A stretch of 64,000 nt of DNA from Paragordius varius (lineage: Eukaryota; Nematomorpha), in contig OZ176055.1 of the NCBI GenBank assembly GCA_964247055.1, positions 6,076,001-6,140,000 of the forward strand, given 5' to 3'. Position numbers and translations under genes: made by a program. Positions 58,151-64,000 of this stretch are shown here, piece by piece (positions within the stretch are counted from its first letter, which is position 1; each line of letters opens with the position of its first letter). Below the pieces are notes generated by a model that was given only the letters and a program-made list of their open reading frames with translations, searched no databases and had not been told where the DNA came from.

Positions 58151-61100
58151 GTTAGTTGTTTAATACACGGTATTGAAAATATTAATCTTTCTCTTAAAAG
58201 ACACTTACTTCCAAATCCTAAATTTTAAATAAAAAGTTAAATTAGATTGGGTGCTATGCTACGAAAAATCAAAGTTATTTTATTATTTCTATCTAATTTT
58301 AAGCAATTTTTGCGTTAACACAAACATTTTTACTACCCATTGTCAACAGTAAAATGTCAAGAGAACGTCAAAATAACATTATGGAAAATGCACAATTGAT
58401 GAAACCAAAAAACAACCCAAAAATATTTTTGACAATAGGTAAAAGTTTTTAAATATAGCATCATTAAACAGATAAATATTTTTGGGATATTAAATTAGTA
58501 AATATAGATATACTTTTATCATCGTCACTTTCGTCTCGATCTTCCAATGCATTTATATCCTACAAATATACGACAAAAAATATTTAATGATATGGCAGTA
58601 GGATATATGTCATAAAAAAATAAATTAGTTTCTTTTCCTCCTCCCGACTTACCATAGAATCAATGGCAGAATCTTTGTCTGACAAATTTGGTGACACATT
58701 ACCGGCCAAAGTAATTTGGCGTTGATTTTGGTTCGCTTGCATTTCGTTTAAAACATTATTGTCATTAGGTGGATTGTTGCAAAGGTGTTGTTTTTGTCCA
58801 TCCATTGAAGTTTTTTCCGTCACTACTAATCCCAAAAGTTTGTTTAATTTATCTTGAAGTTCTAAAACTTGAGTTTCCATTATGGAGGAGCCTAGAGTGT
58901 TTTAAGCGAAATTATGTGTTTAAAACCACTAACAAAATAATTTGATGGCAAATATTAGAATGTGAATAATACGGCAATATCATTTTAGTTGGGATGAAAT
59001 TAAAATTGTTTACCGCTTTGTCCTGTTTGATTGTCGGTTGGTATTGTTTCATCATTATTATCTGTTAAAAGATTTTTAATGTTAATGCTTCTTCCATTAG
59101 TAGAAAGGAAGGTAGAATCCGTTTTACTTATGTTAGCTAATAGATCCTCATCAAAGGCGGCGGCACCTAAATCACTACTGCTCCTTCCATTCCCATTAAA
59201 AAGGTTCAAAAGGTCCCGTATTTGCGTGTTACTGCTGTCACAATTTCTAACGACCAACACATGTTCCATGAAAGCTTCAACTAATTCGGCTCGTAAAATA
59301 GCTAGCGAATGCTTATAAGACTTTGGAGGTAAGCCGTACTTGAGTGTTGACGCTTGACTTATTTTAAGACAAACGACGTCCTCTTTGTCATACCCTTCAT
59401 TCTGTTCACTCCTAGGGATGTAATTGGTAAAATTCATATCGGGCGGAAGCGTTCGAAAAAGATCCAATAAGTATTTGCGCTTATCATTACCTATTATACC
59501 TTTCGTTTCGTACGATGTGTAAAGGTTAATGGACCGAGATTTATACGGTTGGGTATTCTCATTAGTGTCGTTATCTGAGATACCGTCTTTTGCGTCTTCA
59601 GAAATTACGACTGAATGAGATGCAATATGTAAACGATTTGCCGCTTTTTCAAGAATTTCCACATATTCCGGGTGTGTTCTTATTAAAATTTTCTTGTCTT
59701 TGCAAGTTTCCTGATTTGCTTGACAATTAGAATCTGTAGGGCCAGTATTTTGGTCATCAGAAACAGAAGGATGTGTTGAAGGATTGGATGTAGAATCAAT
59801 AGATCCATACACTACTAATTCCTCTTGTTCACGTTCGAGAATACCTGGAACATTTAATATAATATTTTTTTAAATTATTGGATTGAATTATTAAAATTTT
59901 TATTAGCAAAAAAAATAATTCATAAAATTTTGCAAAAATAATTTTGATTGATTCTGTTAAAATCTAATTTTCTTAGGTTATTGCTGAGAAAATTTGTTTT
60001 TCCGGGATCGGTTATATCCATAATATAGCGCAAATCTTATACCATTTATCAATTAAGATTGAATCGTTTCATTGTATATCAAATATAATAAAATAAACGC
60101 AATGTTAATAAAAATTAAGCAGAAACGTTATTATACCTGGAATAATAGTTTGAGCGGTTACACGATAGCCCTTAAAATCTATGATAGCAGTTCCTAGGGT
60201 ACATAATTTTTCAATATCCAAATCATTATACAATTCTACGCCCTTTAAGTCATTAGCCTATAAGTTAATAATAAGTTATTAATAAAATCTTTAGAGGTAG
60301 ATGATATTTGCTTTAGATTTGTATTAATATAGAGATAATACAGTAAAAATTACATGTCTAATATTTTTCTTAAAAACACAACCATCCTTTTGTAATATTT
60401 TAATATTTTTGACATTAATTATATTATTCCCATTGTAAGATGTATAAGTGTTACCAATTTACACCGGTAATTCTCATTTTGCGAGACAGAAGGATAGGTT
60501 ATTAAAAAATTCCTGGTTTAAAAAATATGGTAGTCTTTAAAAAAAAATTTAATTTTTACTGTATAATATATTATGTTAATTTGTTGAGAAAAATAATTAA
60601 AAAATAATAAGATTAAAAAAAAGAAGGTAATAAAATTTTTAATGTTTTACAGGAGCCACATATGCCGCACTATCACCTCCCACTTCTTTGTAATGGTCGC
60701 GAATATCAAATCCATAACTGAAGAAAATATTGTTCCAAATAAACATGTGCATTCTGTCGATCGATAGATAGATAAAATTATAGAGTAATATAAGAGCAAT
60801 TAATTACTTTTTGAAAAAATTTTATAGCAAAATTTGTCCACAAAATTCATATGTTTGAATCTTGGAAATATTTGGAAATTATAGGAAGTGAACTTAAAAA
60901 TTATGACTAAAACAAGAATAGTTTTTTTTCTTTGAGATATTTAAAAATACTTTAAATAAAAATGTTAACTTTTCAGATTCCCCTGGATTAATGGGTAAAG
61001 CATTGCCATTCACTATACATTGGGCCCCTTTGATTGCAGCCTGAGTTAGGTCAGAACCGACTTTGAAAACAGCTCTATCCCGTATAATTTTGTTGTACAG

Positions 61101-63671
61101 AGCATTTGAAGATTTCATTTTATTGGCTAAATCACCGGGATTTTCATCATTACCATTCTAATATCGGCATTTTAAATTATAAAATATATTAGAATAAACT
61201 TTCAAAAGCTTTAAATTAAGGATTCATAAATTACTTATTAGCAAAAAAGTACCGTAAAAATCATTTCCCGTGTACTTTGGAGTTCTTCATTCCAATCTCG
61301 ATTTTGTCCTGGAACATGATCTTCGAATCCCAACCGAGATTCATATGCTTTACAAAAAAAACACTTTTATTGGTTTACAGTGAAAATTATTATAAGGGCT
61401 ATGCATTTAAAGTAAAAGTAATACTTTTTTTAAAAAAAACCAATATTTTATCCTTGATATTTTGTTTATAACCAAAAAGATTACTAAATTGTAAAATATA
61501 TAATTGAGTGTGTTACTAATATATCTATACTCCTTATTTCAGCACTCCAAACGATAGGTTAAAAATATAATTAAGGTTAATAGATTAGGTTGCCCTGACA
61601 AAAATAATAAATTGATTTTACACGTTTTGTCTTTATAAATTTAATTATAAGATTTCTTAATAATGAATCCGCATTTTATGAAAAAATAATAATAAAATAA
61701 GCTAAAACCATCTTCAGCCCGATAATAATCTGAGTTGTGTTGTAATTGTGGGATAATCCATGAGGTCGTAGTCATAAAAGGTAATGGAACTTTTTCTAAC
61801 GAATTCTGATTACATCGTTTTTTCATTATGTCAACAATGTTTCGTTTGAATTTGAAACTAACCTATAAAATCATTTATTGTAAAAAAAGATATCATATGC
61901 AACTATATATTTACATTTATCTCTATGGATATGAAAAAGATTTAAAAAGCAAAAAAATAATTAACCTTTGACAATAAGTCAAAAAGGGAGTGATAAATTT
62001 GAGATTCTCCGTGGTTCGTTAAAATTGGCAAAGGATTAAAAATTGTATCAGTAGACCTGCGCATAACATATTATATTTTTCGTAAAATTTATACAATATT
62101 ATATATTAATGGTTATTTAATTGATTATTGATTATGACGAATCCATAACTGCTTAAAAAACGAAGGATAATACTAGTTTATTTTATAATTTCCTAAAAAA
62201 GACCAAATTCAATCAAAATATTCAAAACTTGTATCAATATACCTCTAAATTTTATTAAAACACAGAAAAGGCAAACTAGTTTAGAAATAGCATAATTTTT
62301 AATGTTACTCCTATAAAATAATAACTAAAACATAAAGGGGTTATGATACGGATAGCATGTTTTCCCCAATAACGTATAAAAAATTTATTTAACTATTTTT
62401 TAGGTTTGGTTTTTTTATTTATTAATTTACAAATGAGTTAAGATGAGTGAATTAAAATTTTTTAAAATAAGTTTCAATAAATTCTAGTTCAATACATTAA
62501 GGCACACAACTTTAAAAAATTATATAAAGCCAGTTATGAAACTGCTTTATTTCGGTATGTATATATTGCCGTTTACCGTGTAAAAAAATTCTTAAAATTC
62601 CCGAAACATTTATAAACTATCAAAAAATTATACAAATAACAACGTTTTAATTGAAAAATTATTTGCCTTTATATAAATAAAGAAAATTACAGATTAATGT
62701 AAAATCCCTTTCTGCAGGCTGTAATGTGATACACCTTTTCCTCTATAGTTGTTACAGTAAGATAGGCTAAATCTCCTATAAACCATTCATAAACAATATA
62801 AATATATATTAAATATAAAAGCAAAAAAAATAAAACAAATTTTATGATTTATGGGAAAAATAATTTTTATATATAAAAAAAATTAGCTAAATAATAAATA
62901 TTTTGTTTAACCTCTGTACCTTTTAATTTGCGTTGTGAGGGAGGTGGGTTCCATTGATTAAAATGAACTGATCTTAAGCATGGGATATGCTGTAATTTGT
63001 ATTAAAAATTATATTAATTGTCGCAAAATATTAATAACGTGTTGAGGGTAAAGTCAAATTAAAGTTCGACGCAAATTTAAATTTTATTTTTAACATAAAT
63101 TAGGTTTTTTAATTAATTTAATAATATACAGTAGCTGTGGTAAAAAACACCAAGGTTGCATATTTCAACAAATTTTCCCTTATAAATTTAAATTTATTGG
63201 TTTTTTACTAATGGACAAACTATTTAACTAATATACGGTACTGTAATTATTTGTTTTAGCCGTGATTTTATCCGCTTAATAAATAATATAATTATTAACA
63301 TCATTGCAAAATATGCCACCATAATCTGTACAAATTATATAATTTGCAAATTTTACACAAATTCTCTTATATAACACATAAAACGATCTTTCATTCTTTG
63401 CCGTAAGAAATATATAAACCACCAAAACAACATGATAATGAATAAACCTTTTCTTTAAGATTAACCGGATGAAGTGGTAATAACCTAATCTCTTTACTGT
63501 TTTGTGGGTCGTTTTTACTAGTTTGATTGGAGGTTTTTTGAGTATTTGATAAATTATCTCCATGATGTGCAACTATTAGAATATCGGGCGAAGGTAAAAG
63601 ACTTTCCTCTGTAGTTTGGGTCGCGATAGGTGTATGCAAAAGTTTAATCATATTTTGTTTCTCCAAATGTT
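50458..63671 (-). CDS. CLUH: CLUH / clueless, mRNA-binding regulator of mitochondria (5' incomplete)
   Basis: CLUH binds mRNAs of nuclear-encoded mitochondrial proteins and controls mitochondrial distribution. Exons 63448-63671, 62920-62989, 62691-62775, 61966-62056, 61709-61862, 61253-61347, 60970-61157, 60651-60753, 60137-60257, 59014-59844, 58653-58891, 58514-58559, 58209-58217 (tentative), 57948-58078, 57763-57840, 57449-57619, 57043-57376, 56158-56248, 55874-56093, 55479-55670, 55317-55397, 54839-54967, 54673-54758, 51612-51741, 51031-51338 and 50458-50650, about 1,465 residues, one open frame. The CLU domain shows [91 protein letters not shown] and [29 protein letters not shown] and [10 protein letters not shown] follow, then a TPR region ([46 protein letters not shown]). 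Low-complexity Asn-rich inserts are present. The N-terminal exons lie beyond the right edge. Confidence 0.95.
51373..51560. mobile_element. hAT-type MITE, one end visible
   Basis: CAGGGGTGTCCCACATG follows ATTTAAAT, the same target and end as the 5,912 element. The other end near 51,560 is worn (GCGGCCTTCCGGTCAG). It lies in a CLUH intron. Confidence 0.55.
51900..53110. repeat. degenerate satellite, ~155-bp half-units in ~310-bp dimers
   Basis: Phrases recur in order: AGGAGCTACCCGCC-like at about 51,970, 52,292, 52,586 and 52,740; ATGATTCCAG-like at about 52,230, 52,517, 52,672 and 52,981; GGCAAAAATTT-like several times; AGGCCTTTnCGCCCTAAAAA at about 52,135, 52,440 and 52,895. The spacing alternates near 290-320 bp and about 155 bp, suggesting dimers of two diverged half-units. 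Confidence 0.6.
53368..53931 (-). repeat. ~600-bp dispersed repeat, copy 2
   Basis: An inverted copy of 37,731-38,328, nested in the hAT-type element. The minus strand starts ACTAGCGAAAATAGGAAGTC and keeps the conserved frame [19 protein letters not shown], then [18 protein letters not shown], with the same stop. Confidence 0.8.
55045..55302. mobile_element. tandem-ended MITE in a CLUH intron
   Basis: Left CGATTACAATTCAAATTCAC; right GTTTAAGGGTGAATTTAAAA then TGTAAATGGTATA. It supplies about three quarters of a 349-bp intron. Confidence 0.7.
56613..56957. mobile_element. tandem-ended MITE in another CLUH intron
   Basis: The left arm has at least four 21-bp units of the type GAACAATTCAAATTCACCCT after TATACCACTTACAATTC. 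The right arm has two or three inverted units, ending ACTGTAAATGGTATA. It is the copy with the clearest tandem structure. Confidence 0.8.
58110..58147. repeat. (TA)n microsatellite
   Basis: About 19 TA units in a CLUH intron, close to the tentative 9-nt micro-exon. Confidence 0.95.
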
Positions 63672-63679
63672 CTATCATT

Positions 63680-64000
63680 TATAAACATATATATGTAAAA
63701 AAATCTTTTTTGCTATGTATATAACAGGACTTGGAACCCGAGTCTAAATTTTGAACCGGTTCTAACACGATTTTTAAAAATTTTAACTGGTTACGGTTCT
63801 TGCACTTTACGTTTTTTTCGATTCTAAAGTTTTTATAAAATCGAATTTCCGGTTCTCATCGTGGAACAACGCCTGGTTTCAGGCCTTGGTTTATAACTAA
63901 AGAGTGCAGAATCCCTGATATCTAAATACAGCAAAAGGTTATTAATCAAACAGTCATTATCGTTGGTTTTATGGATTTAATTGGTTAATAATCATAATTA
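63680..64000. other. window edge upstream of the first visible CLUH exon
   Basis: No exon was recognised on the minus strand. A stretch from about 63,725 to 63,885 is less AT-rich, with GAACCGG-type words, and may be a repeat. It is probably an intron, since the conserved CLU N-terminal domain is still missing. Confidence 0.4.

Noticed and set aside
59031-59318. Plus-strand open frame opposite the large CLUH exon
   Set aside because: Shadow of the CLUH frame; no homology.
60651-60717. A CLUH exon starting at TTCAG before 60,717
   Set aside because: [13 protein letters not shown] reads straight across, as in other CLUH proteins, so the exon begins at 60,753.

Overview
The window looks like nuclear DNA of a small-genome, very AT-rich metazoan. 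Ten spliced protein genes can be read, and seven are animal or opisthokont cell-biology genes with clear homologues: PINCH/LIMS, CLUH, ASCC2, RBM42, BTBD10, TVP23 and RPL19. The genes are cut by two classes of intron. Of about 85 introns modelled, 14 are only 22-29 nt and all the rest are 54 nt or longer, up to 5.3 kb. Introns of about 25 nt with normal GT..AG ends are known from few animals. Dicyemid mesozoans are the closest match I know of, so I infer, without proof, a dicyemid or a similarly reduced spiralian.

Layout, left to right: DHDH-like dehydrogenase (-, 3' part off the left edge) head-to-head with a minimal RPAP2/Rtr1 gene (+); a gene-free stretch with a degenerate hAT-type relic and a mariner transposase relic; BTBD10-like (-) head-to-head with RBM42 (+); ASCC2 (-) head-to-head with PINCH (+), with an old Ty3/Gypsy-like fossil in an ASCC2 intron; TVP23 (-); LINE and Harbinger-type relics; an unrecognised 221-residue gene (-) head-to-head with RPL19 (+), whose very long introns hold a large palindrome and other repeats; a LINE relic split by a Harbinger-type element; and CLUH/clueless (-), which continues past the right edge.

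Four patterns stand out. (1) All 14 ultrashort introns lie within the first ~370 coding bases of their genes. (2) Four divergent gene pairs are separated by only 40, 43, 78 and 178 bp between start codons. (3) A family of inverted-repeat elements, whose ends are built of 21-bp tandem units, occurs seven times, always inside introns. (4) A 2.56-kb hAT-type element with a perfect 8-bp target duplication carries a degenerate satellite and a nested repeat, and accounts for most of a 2.9-kb CLUH intron. Exon borders below were chosen by homology, by GT..AG ends and by reading phase. Every complete gene model keeps one open frame.
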